A stretch of 64,000 bases of DNA, from positions 1,302,001-1,366,000 of the forward strand of contig OY763072.1 of NCBI GenBank assembly GCA_963666865.1, written 5' to 3'. Shown piece after piece: positions 30,648-40,772 of this stretch. The notes under the pieces were generated by a model, which was not told the DNA's origin, searched no databases, and was given only the letters and a program-made list of their open reading frames with translations. The translations under genes were made by a program, and so were the position numbers. Source of the DNA: Bin87 sp963666865. GTDB lineage: Bacteria; Chloroflexota; Dehalococcoidia; Lucifugimonadales; UBA3495. The first letter of the stretch is position 1. Every line of letters starts with the position of its first letter.

Positions 30648-32174
30648 CTATCCAATTCTAACGGGTTCTTCGGGGTAACGGTAGGTGGTGTCTTCCCGGG
30701 GCGCCAGCAGCATTATCAGCGTGAGCGGCCCGACTCGTCCCACCAGCATGGTGAACATGAAAATGATGGATCCGGCCAGGCTGAGTTGAGGCGAAGCGCC
30801 GGAGGACATCCCATTGGTCCCAAAGGCCGACACGGTATCGAACATCAGCGGCACAAACTCGATGTGCGGGTCGGTGTAGGTGAGAATGGGCATCACCACG
30901 CCGAGGAAGGCTACGCTCAGCAGGGCCACCAGCAAGGCCCGCGCCACCAGGGCCTGGCCGATTTCCCGACGGAATATTTCGGTTCGCGGATGGCGCAGCG
31001 CCGACGAGCGGGCCGCCGCCATGAGCACGGCTAAGGTGTTGACCTTGATGCCGCCGGCGACCGAAGCCGTGGAACCGCCGATGAACATGAGGCCGCCGAA
31101 CACCAGGTGGGTGAAATCCGAAGTCGCTCCCCAGTCCAGCGCGGCGAAGCCGGCCGTGCGACCGCTCACCCCGTGAAATAGCGCGGAACCGAGTTTGCCC
31201 AGACCCATGTACTCGCCCAGGACGCCGTTCCATTCCGCGAAGAGGAACACCGACGTGGCGAACGCATAAAGCACAACGGTCAGAATCAGCACCAGTTTGG
31301 TATCCAGAGAAAACCGCGTGAAATTGAACAGGAACAGGCCCCGCCACCGCCGCGGATCCAATCGCGGATTCCAGTTCCGACGCATATCGATGATGATGGG
31401 CCAGCCCAGTGCGCCGGCAAAAATCAGGGGCGTGATCACTGCCACCAGGAAAGGATGCGCCTCCAGGGTGGCCGCGTTGCCGCCGGTGGGAGCGTTGGGC
31501 AGTATGGAAAACCCGGCGTTGTTCAGCGCGGAAACTGATAAAAACAGCGATTGCCAGATGGTTTCGCCCAGGGAGAAATCGGCGACGTCGCGCATCTTGA
31601 AGAACAGCAGCGCCGCGCCGATGATGTATCCGATGAAGAAGGCGATGACGATGTTCCGAGCGATATAGGTGAGGTTCCTGGTGTATCCGGCGCCTACCGT
31701 ATCCTGGTACACGTCCTCCTCCAGCGAGGTAGCCCGCCGCCCCATGACCCCGATCAGCACGGTGGCGGCGGTAATGAACTCCAGACCGCCCAGGAGCATG
31801 AGCAGGAAAATTACGATCTGTCCGAACAGCGACCAGAACACCGGAGTGTCCACCATCACCAATCCGGTAACGGTGGACGCCGATATGGCGGTGAAGAAGG
31901 CTGCCTGAATGGGCGCCCGGTCACCGTCGGCGGCGGCAAAGGGAGTAGCCAGCAGCGCTCCGCCGACCACGTTGAGCAGCAGGAATATGAGGAGGAGGAG
32001 CAGCGGCGTGGAAGACCAGCGGCGCGGCGGGGTGCGTTGCCGACGGATGGGTACGCGGACCGGCGCCGGCCGATTTCCTAGCCGAAATACATCCGGCTCA
32101 TCGGAAGGCGTCTCCGGAGCTGTTGCCGGCGGCTGCTCGGCCGCCTCAATGCTGCCATCGGATGGATTATTCAC
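30648..32174 (-). CDS. trkH: TrkH/KtrB-type potassium transporter
   Basis: A 508-residue membrane protein with the four-fold pore-loop architecture. Selectivity-like segments include AISASTVTGLVMVDTPVFWS, FLSVSALNNAGFSI, SGRTAGFAALDWG and DTVSAFGTNGMSSGASPQLS. The N-terminal 55 residues are soluble, proline-rich and absent in typical KtrB. The start is a GTG at 32174. A promoter with TTGACA lies upstream. With the following trkA it forms the K+ uptake operon, transcribed divergently from leuS. Confidence 0.93.
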   Translation of the reverse strand: MNNPSDGSIEAAEQPPATAPETPSDEPDVFRLGNRPAPVRVPIRRQRTPPRRWSSTPLLLLLIFLLLNVVGGALLATPFAAADGDRAPIQAAFFTAISASTVTGLVMVDTPVFWSLFGQIVIFLLMLLGGLEFITAATVLIGVMGRRATSLEEDVYQDTVGAGYTRNLTYIARNIVIAFFIGYIIGAALLFFKMRDVADFSLGETIWQSLFLSVSALNNAGFSILPNAPTGGNAATLEAHPFLVAVITPLIFAGALGWPIIIDMRRNWNPRLDPRRWRGLFLFNFTRFSLDTKLVLILTVVLYAFATSVFLFAEWNGVLGEYMGLGKLGSALFHGVSGRTAGFAALDWGATSDFTHLVFGGLMFIGGSTASVAGGIKVNTLAVLMAAARSSALRHPRTEIFRREIGQALVARALLVALLSVAFLGVVMPILTYTDPHIEFVPLMFDTVSAFGTNGMSSGASPQLSLAGSIIFMFTMLVGRVGPLTLIMLLAPREDTTYRYPEEPVRIG

Positions 32175-32255
32175 GGGAGTAACAGAACCGGGCGACCACA
32201 GTGCAGGTTGGGAGTGGGTGTGGCAACCGATGGCGCGCCTGTGCCTGCCACCGTA

Positions 32256-32283
32256 ATTATGAGAAGGCGCGGGAATATGTCAA
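32256..32283 (-). promoter_or_regulatory. promoter of the trkH-trkA operon
   Basis: -35 TTGACA (32278-32283) and -10 CATAAT (32256-32261) with a 16-base spacer; TAATTA at 18 bases is an alternative. It lies about 80 bases before the GTG start of trkH, on the other strand from the leuS promoter. Confidence 0.5.
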
Positions 32284-32315
32284 TTGTTTGTCGCCATTTC
32301 CGTGTTCGCGCCGGA

Positions 32316-32324
32316 TGATATACT
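32316..32324 (+). promoter_or_regulatory. extended -10 promoter of leuS
   Basis: TGATATACT is an extended -10 box (TG, one base, TATACT), 37 bases before the leuS start. No good -35 box is present, as expected for extended -10 promoters. No T-box leader is seen in the short upstream region. Confidence 0.5.
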
Positions 32325-32360
32325 GTCCCCTACCAATGAAGTTTTGAGGGTTGCTTTCCT

Positions 32361-34838
<2,478 letters not shown>

Positions 34839-34850
34839 GCGGTGGCGTGT

Positions 34851-35207
34851 ATGGGTGAAGTACGCACTACGTTGGGCATCTGGGCCGCCGACGGTTCTGC
34901 TTTGCTTAATGTGCCGATGATAGCCGACACTGGAGCTACTTACTGCCAGGTGCCGGCGAGCATATTGCGGGCGCTGGGGTGGGAGCCAACCGAAGGGGAG
35001 CGTCCCTTCACCCTGGCAGACGGTTCGGAAAGCAGTGCCGGTATGGGCAGGGTCAAAGTCCGCTTCGGCGATACTGACAGCGAGGAGTACTTTTTGTTCG
35101 GTCGAGCAAGTGGCATATATCTGCTCGGTGTGGAAACGCTGCAAAACCTATCGCTGGGCGTTGACCCGGTTAATCACCGGCTGATTCCCGTCGTGCCTGA
35201 CGCCTGA
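34851..35207 (+). CDS. retropepsin-like aspartic protease family protein
   Basis: A 118-residue single-domain clan AA protein. It has the aspartyl protease signature VPMIADTGATYCQVPASIL (D-T-G-A), an LGWEPTEG segment, and a GMGRVKVRFGDTDSEEYFLF strand pair followed by LLGVETLQNLSLGVD, the usual LG(x)L region. Such domains dimerise to form an active protease. The ATG at 34851 is preferred over an in-frame GTG at 34842. It lies 12 bases after leuS and is followed by a divergent second copy. Confidence 0.85.
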   Translation: MGEVRTTLGIWAADGSALLNVPMIADTGATYCQVPASILRALGWEPTEGERPFTLADGSESSAGMGRVKVRFGDTDSEEYFLFGRASGIYLLGVETLQNLSLGVDPVNHRLIPVVPDA

Positions 35208-35229
35208 CGCCAGCCGGAGGAGGGACGAT

Positions 35230-35595
35230 GTGGCTGCATTCTATGTGACTTTGGGTATTTGCGCCCAAAACGGTTCTCATGCCAAACCGCTGCGAGTGAA
35301 GGCAAACACCGGCGCTAGGTACACCCGGCTGCCGGGCGGCTTGCTGCGGGAATTAGGCTGGGAACCGGATCCCCACGACCTGCCGTGGGGTTGGCCCATG
35401 GCGTTGGTGTACCAGACCGGCTTGCAAGTAGGTGAGGTCAAATTCCGCATTGACGGCGAGGACTATCTGCATAGCGTCATCTTTGGCGCTGATGACTGCG
35501 ACCCGACGCTGGGCGAATGGTCGGCCACAGGATATGTCATGGAAGTTGACGAAGCCAACCAGTGCGTTGCACCCATGCGGGTAATCTACCTGTGA
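35230..35595 (+). CDS. retropepsin-like protein with altered catalytic motif
   Basis: A 121-residue tandem paralog of the preceding gene: both keep LLRELGWEPD-type and GEVKFRIDGEDY-type segments. The position of the catalytic Asp reads KANTGARYTRLPGG, i.e. N-T-G-A instead of D-T-G-A, so protease activity is unlikely unless it pairs with the intact paralog. The late LG(x) region is also changed. The start is GTG at 35230 with GGAGGAGGG upstream. Its stop codon overlaps the likely GTG start of cbiC by four bases. Confidence 0.8.
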   Translation: MAAFYVTLGICAQNGSHAKPLRVKANTGARYTRLPGGLLRELGWEPDPHDLPWGWPMALVYQTGLQVGEVKFRIDGEDYLHSVIFGADDCDPTLGEWSATGYVMEVDEANQCVAPMRVIYL

Positions 35596-36266
35596 CTGCC
35601 CCGACGAATGGAAGCGCCGTGACCCTCGTTGAAAAATACGCCCTCCTCCCGGAGGAAATCGACCGGCAGAGCCTGGTCATGGTCGCCGACAGCCTGCGCG
35701 GCGACGCCAACGCGGCCCACCTGTCCGACGCCGAGCGATACGTCCTGCACCGCATCGTGCGTGCGGAGGGCGACCCGGCCATCGCCGCCGACGTGCGCTT
35801 CAGCGAAGGAGCCTTGGCCGCCGCCCTGGATTCTCTTCGCGCGACCCGCCGCGTGGTCACCGACGTGCGCATGGTGCAGGTTGGGATCTCCCGGGCCGCC
35901 CTGAACCGGCGCGGAGTGGAAACCGCCTGTCTCATCGACGCGCCCGAGGTCGCCGAGCGCGCCCGCCGTGAGGGAACCACCCGCAGCGTCGCCGCCGTGC
36001 GCGAGTTGGCCCCGCAGATGGACGGCGCCGTGCTGGCCATCGGCAACGCCCCCACGGCCCTGCTGGCGCTGCTGGATTTGATCGACGCCGGGCAGGTGGC
36101 GCCGGCCGCCGTCATCGGTATGCCGGTGGGCTTTGTGGCCTGTCCCGAATCCAAAGCCGAACTGGCGGCGCGAGACGTGCCGCACATCACCATTCTGGGA
36201 CGACGCGGGGGAAGTTCAGCCGCTGCCGCCACCGTGAACGCCCTGCTTGACCTGCTGGAGGATTGA
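35592..36266 (+). CDS. cbiC: precorrin-8X methylmutase-like protein
   Basis: A 224-residue CbiC/CobH family protein; the family moves the C11 methyl to C12 to give hydrogenobyrinate or cobyrinate. Recognisable parts are LLPEEIDRQSLVMVAD, VVTDVRMVQVGISR, AIGNAPTALLALLDLID and AVIGMPVGFVACPESKAEL. In characterised enzymes a catalytic His follows R-x-(I/V); here the segment reads LHRIVRAEGDP with Arg at that place (residue 57), so activity is in doubt. The GTG at 35592 overlaps the previous stop (GTGA); a GTG at 35619 with GGAAG upstream is an alternative. Confidence 0.85.
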   Translation: MTAPTNGSAVTLVEKYALLPEEIDRQSLVMVADSLRGDANAAHLSDAERYVLHRIVRAEGDPAIAADVRFSEGALAAALDSLRATRRVVTDVRMVQVGISRAALNRRGVETACLIDAPEVAERARREGTTRSVAAVRELAPQMDGAVLAIGNAPTALLALLDLIDAGQVAPAAVIGMPVGFVACPESKAELAARDVPHITILGRRGGSSAAAATVNALLDLLED

Positions 36267-36272
36267 CCGCCC

Positions 36273-37160
36273 ATGCCCGCCGATAACAACGTCAACGGCA
36301 ATAACGACGGCTGGGGCGTGGTGCTGCTGTGCCACGGGAGCCAGCGAGGAGCCAGCCGCGACGAGTGCTCCTGCGCCTGGGCCGCCGACGGCGCCCGGTT
36401 CCCGGCCTGGTGCCTGGGCTGCCCCAATACGCCGGTGGGCCTGCGCGAAGCCGCCCGTCGCTTGGCGGAATCTTTAAGCGACGATGCCGAACGGGTCATC
36501 GTATCCTGCCTGGAATTTCTGCCGCCGCACCCGCCCGAAGCGGTATCGATACTGGCCGAGGCTGGACTGAACCGGGTCATCATCGCCCCCTACCTGCTGG
36601 GCAACGGCAAGCACGCTACCCTGGAAATGGAAGAGGTGCTGGAAGACATCGCGGCGCAAGCTCCCGGCGTAGAGGTGCGTCTGGCCGACGGCCTGGGCGC
36701 CGACATACGCATTGCCGGCCTGATCCGCGACCGCATCGCGGCGTTGCCGGACCAGGTGCGGGAACCGACCGGAGGCGGCCCGGTGGGCATCCTGCTGGTC
36801 AAAGCCGGCACCCAGACCCGGTACGACGACTGCCTCTGGCTGAAGGAGTTGGGCAGCTGGGTCGAGCGAGACCTGGGCGACGGTTACGCGGTGGCGGTAG
36901 CGCAGTCGCACTACGGCGACCCGACCATGGCTGACGCCACCGCCGAACTGGTCAATGAGCGTGGCGTGGGCAGCATCATCTGCGCGCCGTACATCTTCTT
37001 CCCCGGCCTGATCCTCCGCCGCAACGTTCTGGGCACCATGCGCCAGTTGCAGGAAGAGTATCCTGACATCCCGATGTCGGTTGCGCCGCCCCTGGGTGTG
37101 GACGACCGGCTGGTGGCGGTGGCCAGCGACCGGGTGAGGGCCGCGCAAAGCTCCGCTTAA
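36273..37160 (+). CDS. cbiX: sirohydrochlorin cobaltochelatase, two-domain CbiX type
   Basis: A 295-residue chelatase of two similar halves that would insert cobalt early in anaerobic B12 synthesis. The N-terminal half keeps both metal-site histidines, in VVLLCHGSQRG and YLLGNGKHATLEM. The C-terminal half has lost them (LLVKAGTQ and FFPGLILRRN). An insertion after the first motif carries four cysteines, C32-x-C34 and C47-L-G-C50, a likely zinc or iron-sulfur site. The start overlaps nothing; it begins six bases after cbiC. Confidence 0.88.
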   Translation: MPADNNVNGNNDGWGVVLLCHGSQRGASRDECSCAWAADGARFPAWCLGCPNTPVGLREAARRLAESLSDDAERVIVSCLEFLPPHPPEAVSILAEAGLNRVIIAPYLLGNGKHATLEMEEVLEDIAAQAPGVEVRLADGLGADIRIAGLIRDRIAALPDQVREPTGGGPVGILLVKAGTQTRYDDCLWLKELGSWVERDLGDGYAVAVAQSHYGDPTMADATAELVNERGVGSIICAPYIFFPGLILRRNVLGTMRQLQEEYPDIPMSVAPPLGVDDRLVAVASDRVRAAQSSA

Positions 37161-37183
37161 CGCCCGGTGTAACCCCGGTGTCG

Positions 37184-37308
37184 AAGCGCGCCGGTAGCGT
37201 TGCAATTTAGGCGGTTTCCGTTTGTAGAGGCGACCGGCCGGTCGCCCCTACCCGCACCGGCGCCTGCTCAAGTAACCCACCTGAAACGGAACGCTACCAA
37301 GCGCGCTT
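37184..37308. repeat. nested inverted-repeat element (MITE-like) with internal palindrome
   Basis: Imperfect inverted arms AAGCGCGCCGGTAGCGTT (37184-37201) and AACGCTACCAAGCGCGCTT (37290-37308) enclose a variant of the 28-bp palindrome at 37224-37251 (centre ACCGGCCGGT, one mismatch). The 125-bp unit ends in TTTT. It lies between cbiX and the ytxH promoter. It may be a miniature mobile element or a compound terminator. Confidence 0.6.
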
Positions 37309-37314
37309 TTACTA

Positions 37315-37343
37315 TTGACAAACGTGCTACTATCTATTACAAT
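37315..37343 (+). promoter_or_regulatory. near-consensus sigma70 promoter of the ytxH pair
   Basis: -35 TTGACA (37315-37320) and -10 TACAAT (37338-37343) with a 17-base spacer, immediately after the nested repeat. A leader of about 80 bases precedes the first YtxH start, which has an AGGAGGT site. The remaining part of the 267-bp gap shows no gene. Confidence 0.75.
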
Positions 37344-37427
37344 TCATAATAAATAACGAGCAGTGAGCGCACAAAATCGCTCCGAATATCCAACAACCCA
37401 TCGCAACCCATATCAGGAGGTAGCACG

Positions 37428-37664
37428 ATGAACAACAACTTCAAACGCAACACCGCCCTCATCCTTGGCGGCCTGACCGTCGGCGTCGCCGCCGGAATGC
37501 TGCTGGCGCCCAAGAGCGGCAAGGAGACCCGCTCCGACATTCGACGTGGCGTGCGCGCCGGCTACGACCGGGGCGCCGGATTCTGGCGCCGGATGCGGGG
37601 TCGCCACGAACATCCCGCCGAATTTGTGCTGGATGACGAAGGCATCCTCACCGGCCAGCGGTAA
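37428..37664 (+). CDS. YtxH domain-containing small membrane protein
   Basis: A 78-residue YtxH-type protein. One short hydrophobic segment (TALILGGLTVGVAAGMLLAP) is followed directly by the typical KSGKETRSDIRRGVRAGYDR. Relatives are general-stress proteins and are often encoded in pairs. The best promoter in the window drives it. It is transcribed with the second YtxH-like gene 53 bases downstream. Confidence 0.85.
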   Translation: MNNNFKRNTALILGGLTVGVAAGMLLAPKSGKETRSDIRRGVRAGYDRGAGFWRRMRGRHEHPAEFVLDDEGILTGQR

Positions 37665-37717
37665 GGGCAAACCGCCGGCCAGCAATCGACGCCACACTCG
37701 CCGACCGCAGGGACGTT

Positions 37718-37954
37718 ATGAACCGTAATCTCAAACACAGCCTTGCCATCCTGGCGGCCAGCGCGGCCCTGGGCGTCGCCGCCGGGATCCTCATTGCTCC
37801 CCGGCGGTCCCGGGCCTCGCGGCAAAGCCTCAAGCACGGCCTCGAGCCATTGTATCGTCGAGCCTCCCAGGAGCAGCCCGCCACGGCTATCGCTGAACCG
37901 GCTCCCGCGCCGGTCCAACCTCTGGTGGAGAGCTGGCCCTATCCTCATAGCTAG
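37718..37954 (+). CDS. YtxH-like small membrane protein, second copy
   Basis: A 78-residue paralog: hydrophobic LAILAASAALGVAAGILIAP, then RRSRASRQSLKHGLEPLYRR and a Pro/Ala-rich tail (PATAIAEPAPAPVQPLVES). The glycine-rich membrane segment ends in the same IAP motif as the first copy, while the C-terminal part has diverged. A strong hairpin follows its stop codon. The function is unknown; a stress-related envelope role is inferred from the family. Confidence 0.8.
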   Translation: MNRNLKHSLAILAASAALGVAAGILIAPRRSRASRQSLKHGLEPLYRRASQEQPATAIAEPAPAPVQPLVESWPYPHS

Positions 37955-37994
37955 ATTGGGACTGTGTTAGCGCACCGGCCTATTCCCTTCGCGC

Positions 37995-38021
37995 AAACCG
38001 GCCTGCTCAGCAGGCCGGTTT
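37995..38021 (+). terminator. terminator after the ytxH pair
   Basis: A nearly perfect GC-rich inverted repeat, AAACCGGCCTGCT and its complement with a one-base centre, followed by ACTTT. It stands 40 bases after the second YtxH stop codon and before the Uma2 promoter. Confidence 0.7.
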
Positions 38022-38039
38022 ACTTTGGCCGGCGACGGT

Positions 38040-38068
38040 TTCGCATACCTTCCCGGATGGGGTAGAAT
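38040..38068 (+). promoter_or_regulatory. probable promoter of the uma2 gene
   Basis: -35 TTCGCA (38040-38045) and -10 TAGAAT (38063-38068), 17-base spacer, about 50 bases before the Uma2 start. A moderate match. Confidence 0.4.
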
Positions 38069-38118
38069 TGCAAGGTGAACCGTTCAGCCGGCAATGCCCG
38101 GCGCCATCGAGACCGGCC

Positions 38119-38880
38119 ATGACCACTGCTGCACCAACCCCGACAATGCTGCCCTACGTGAAGCGGGGCGAGATTGACTATGCCAGCCTGGACTATAACC
38201 CCGACGAACCGGAGCCGATGCCTGACGCTATGGAGCAGGAATTCGTCGTAAATGAAATCCTCGGCATAATGCACAGCCGGTTCACCGGCTTTATGACGCG
38301 CCCGGACGTCTTCCTCAGCAGCAACACCATCCTCTGCTACGACCCGACCAATCTGAACGTCCGCCGCCAGCCCGACATCTACCTGGCCTTCGGCGTGGAC
38401 CAGGCCGCCATCCGCCGGCGCCGGATCTATCTGCCCTGGGAGGCCGGAAAGCCGCCCGACCTGGCCCTGGAAGTCGGTTCGGAAAGCACCGGCTCCGAGG
38501 ATACGGTCGTTAAAACTCGCGTGTATGCCGCCATCGGTATCAGCGAATACTGGCGGTTCGACCCCAGCGGCGGCGAGCACCACGGGGAACCGATGTCCGG
38601 CGGTGTCCTGCGCGACGGCACGTACCATCCGGTGGAACTGATCACCGAACCCGATGGCATCCTGAAAGGCTACAGCGAGCTGCTGGGGCTGTACCTGTGC
38701 TGGGATGAGGGCTGGCCTCGCTTCTACGACCCGGCAATAGGAAAGTATCTGGAAAACTGGCGTCAGGAACGTGCCGCTTATGATGCGGAACGCGCCGCGC
38801 ACGAAGCGGAACGCGCCCTGCTGCTGGCGGAAAACCAACGACTGCTGGCACGGGTGCGCCGGCTGGAATCGGAGAGCTAA
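38119..38880 (+). CDS. Uma2-family (PD-(D/E)XK nuclease-like) protein
   Basis: A 253-residue Uma2 protein. Core motifs: EQEFVVNEILGIMHSRFTGF, RRQPDIYLAFGVDQ (the active-site Asp), PPDLALEVGSESTGSED (Glu in LEV), and KTRVYAAIGISEYWRFD. The C-terminal 40 residues form a charged coiled coil rich in RAAYDAERAAHEAERA repeats. It lies between the ytxH pair and cbiD and has no evident link with B12 synthesis. The ATG at 38119 is preferred over an upstream in-frame TTG. Confidence 0.88.
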   Translation: MTTAAPTPTMLPYVKRGEIDYASLDYNPDEPEPMPDAMEQEFVVNEILGIMHSRFTGFMTRPDVFLSSNTILCYDPTNLNVRRQPDIYLAFGVDQAAIRRRRIYLPWEAGKPPDLALEVGSESTGSEDTVVKTRVYAAIGISEYWRFDPSGGEHHGEPMSGGVLRDGTYHPVELITEPDGILKGYSELLGLYLCWDEGWPRFYDPAIGKYLENWRQERAAYDAERAAHEAERALLLAENQRLLARVRRLESES

Positions 38881-38923
38881 CCGGCACAATCGCCCTTCCC
38901 TGTGGAAGCGGTAGAATACTACA

Positions 38924-40162
38924 GTGAACACTATGCCCGACGCTGAGCGAAATAACGACGGCGAACGCCCGGAAAGCGACTACTCCCGGCCCACCAAGCG
39001 CGACCCCCGGGGGATGCGTACCGGCTACACCACCGGCACCACCGCCGCCGCTGCCGCCAAGGCCGCCGTGATCCTGATGCTGTCCGGCAAGGCCCCCGAC
39101 GAAGTATCCGTGCCGCTGCCCGGCGGTCGCGGGCCGGCGACCCTTAAAGTGCATCGCAGCTGGCCCATGGAGCCGGCGGAAGGCGTCCGCTGCTCCGCCA
39201 TCAAGGACGGCGGCGACGACCCCGACGTGACCCACGGCGCGGAAATCGTCGTCGGCGTATGGCGTCTCCCCGACGGCAACAAGGGCCTGCAAATCACCGG
39301 CGGCCCCGGCGTGGGCACCGTCACTCGCCCCGGCACCGGCATCGAAGTCGGCGAACCGGCGGTGACGCGAGTTCCCCGGCGTATGATGGCCGATGCCGTC
39401 GCCGAAGGGCTGGTGGAATGCGGTTGGCCGCCGGATACCGGCGTGCGCGCCCGCATCTCCGTGCCCGACGGTGAGGAGATTGCCAAGCAGACTACCAACG
39501 CCCGCCTGGGCGTCTTGGGTGGCATCAGCATCCTGGGCAGCACCGGCGTGGTGCAGCCCTTCAGCACCGCCGCCTGGAGGGCCAGCGTCCACCTGGCCAT
39601 CGACGTGGCCGCCACCAACGGCCTGGACCACTTGGTGCTTTCCACCGGCACCCGCAGCGAGCAATATACTCGGGAATTGCTCGACCTGCCCGACATGGCC
39701 TACGTCGAAGCCGGCATATTCTCCGGCCCCTCGATGAAAAGGTGCGTGAACAAGGGCATCAAGCGCGTGGCCCATGTGGGCATGGTGGGCAAGTTCTCCA
39801 AGATGGCGATGGGTTACTTCGTTACCCACGTGGCCGGCAACCAGGTTGACACCGGCTTCCTGGCCGGGCTGGCCGGGCAGTGTGGAGCGTCGCCGGAGTT
39901 GCAGGCGGAGATGGCCGACGCCTCCAGCGGGCGACACTTCCAGGAACTCGCCCAGGAGCACAACGTGATGGGTGTATTCCCCCTGATGTGCCGGATGGTA
40001 TGCGAGGAAGCGCAGAAGTACCTGGGCGACGACGGAAACGCAATCATCGTTGACGCTCTGTGCTTCGACTTTGAGGGCAACCTGCTGGGGTCGGCCAGCA
40101 CCTCTCCCGACGGCATACCGATGCGCGACCCGGCGACAGTGGCGGCCGATGGTCAGGGCTAA
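38924..40162 (+). CDS. cbiD: cobalt-precorrin-5B (C1)-methyltransferase
   Basis: A 412-residue CbiD, which methylates C1 after ring contraction in the anaerobic B12 pathway. The diagnostic RTGYTTGTTAAAAAKAA is near residue 33, then GPGVGTVTRPG, GEPAVTRVPRRMM and a C-terminal AGNQVDTGFLAGLAGQ. An N-terminal extension of 30 charged residues precedes the family start. The GTG at 38924 is reported; an ATG at 38933 is equally possible. A TAGAAT box lies directly upstream. Its 3' end overlaps cbiT by 14 bases. Confidence 0.95.
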   Translation: MNTMPDAERNNDGERPESDYSRPTKRDPRGMRTGYTTGTTAAAAAKAAVILMLSGKAPDEVSVPLPGGRGPATLKVHRSWPMEPAEGVRCSAIKDGGDDPDVTHGAEIVVGVWRLPDGNKGLQITGGPGVGTVTRPGTGIEVGEPAVTRVPRRMMADAVAEGLVECGWPPDTGVRARISVPDGEEIAKQTTNARLGVLGGISILGSTGVVQPFSTAAWRASVHLAIDVAATNGLDHLVLSTGTRSEQYTRELLDLPDMAYVEAGIFSGPSMKRCVNKGIKRVAHVGMVGKFSKMAMGYFVTHVAGNQVDTGFLAGLAGQCGASPELQAEMADASSGRHFQELAQEHNVMGVFPLMCRMVCEEAQKYLGDDGNAIIVDALCFDFEGNLLGSASTSPDGIPMRDPATVAADGQG

Positions 40163-40772
40163 CCCCGCTGTCGAAGCAGCGCCGTCCCCGTCGCGAGCGT
40201 TGGGCCTGCCGGACGATGCTTTCGAGCAGCGCCGGCCGCTGCGCGGGCAGATCACCAAGTCCGAGGTGCGGGCAGTGAGCCTGTACCTACTGGGGCTGCG
40301 TCCCGACAGCGTCGTATGGGACATCGGCGCCGGCACCGGCTCGGTGGCGGTTGAGGCCGCGCAGATCGCCCACCGGGGCTTCGTGTACGCGGTGGACAAG
40401 GATGCTGACTCAGCCGACCTGCTCAGAAACAACGTGGCCCGCTACGGTGATGGTCGAGTCTCCGTCGTGATCGGAGCCGCTCCTGACGCGCTGGCCGACC
40501 TTCCCAACCCGGACGCGGTATTCATCGGCGGCGGCGGTTTGGCAATGCCAGATATAATCGCAACAGTAATCAACCGGCTGCGCCCGCCCGGCCGGCTGGT
40601 GGCGAACTTCGCGGCCATGGAGCGGGCCAACGCCACCTATCGAGCGTTGCAAAAGGCCGGCGTATCGCCGGAATTGACCATGGTCTCGGCGTCGCGGGGG
40701 CGGGAGTTGCCCGACGGGGCGCTGCGGCTGGAGGCGATGAATCCCGTCTTTGTCGTCTGGGGGCAGAAATAA
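40149..40772 (+). CDS. cbiT: cobalt-precorrin-6B (C15)-methyltransferase, decarboxylating
   Basis: A 207-residue SAM-dependent methyltransferase of the CbiT family. GQITKSEVRAVSLYLLGLRP, the SAM loop VWDIGAGTGSVAVEAA, and the acidic YAVDKDADS are typical, with VFIGGGGLAMPDIIATVINR further on. It methylates C15 and removes the acetate carboxyl at C12. The C5-methylating CbiE domain found fused in CobL is absent. The start at 40149 overlaps the end of cbiD, so coupling is likely; its stop abuts the next start codon. Confidence 0.92.
   Translation: MVRANPAVEAAPSPSRALGLPDDAFEQRRPLRGQITKSEVRAVSLYLLGLRPDSVVWDIGAGTGSVAVEAAQIAHRGFVYAVDKDADSADLLRNNVARYGDGRVSVVIGAAPDALADLPNPDAVFIGGGGLAMPDIIATVINRLRPPGRLVANFAAMERANATYRALQKAGVSPELTMVSASRGRELPDGALRLEAMNPVFVVWGQK

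Noticed and set aside
38642..40432. 596-residue minus-strand frame opposite cbiD
   Set aside because: Shadow of cbiD and the end of the uma2 gene; no recognisable motifs.
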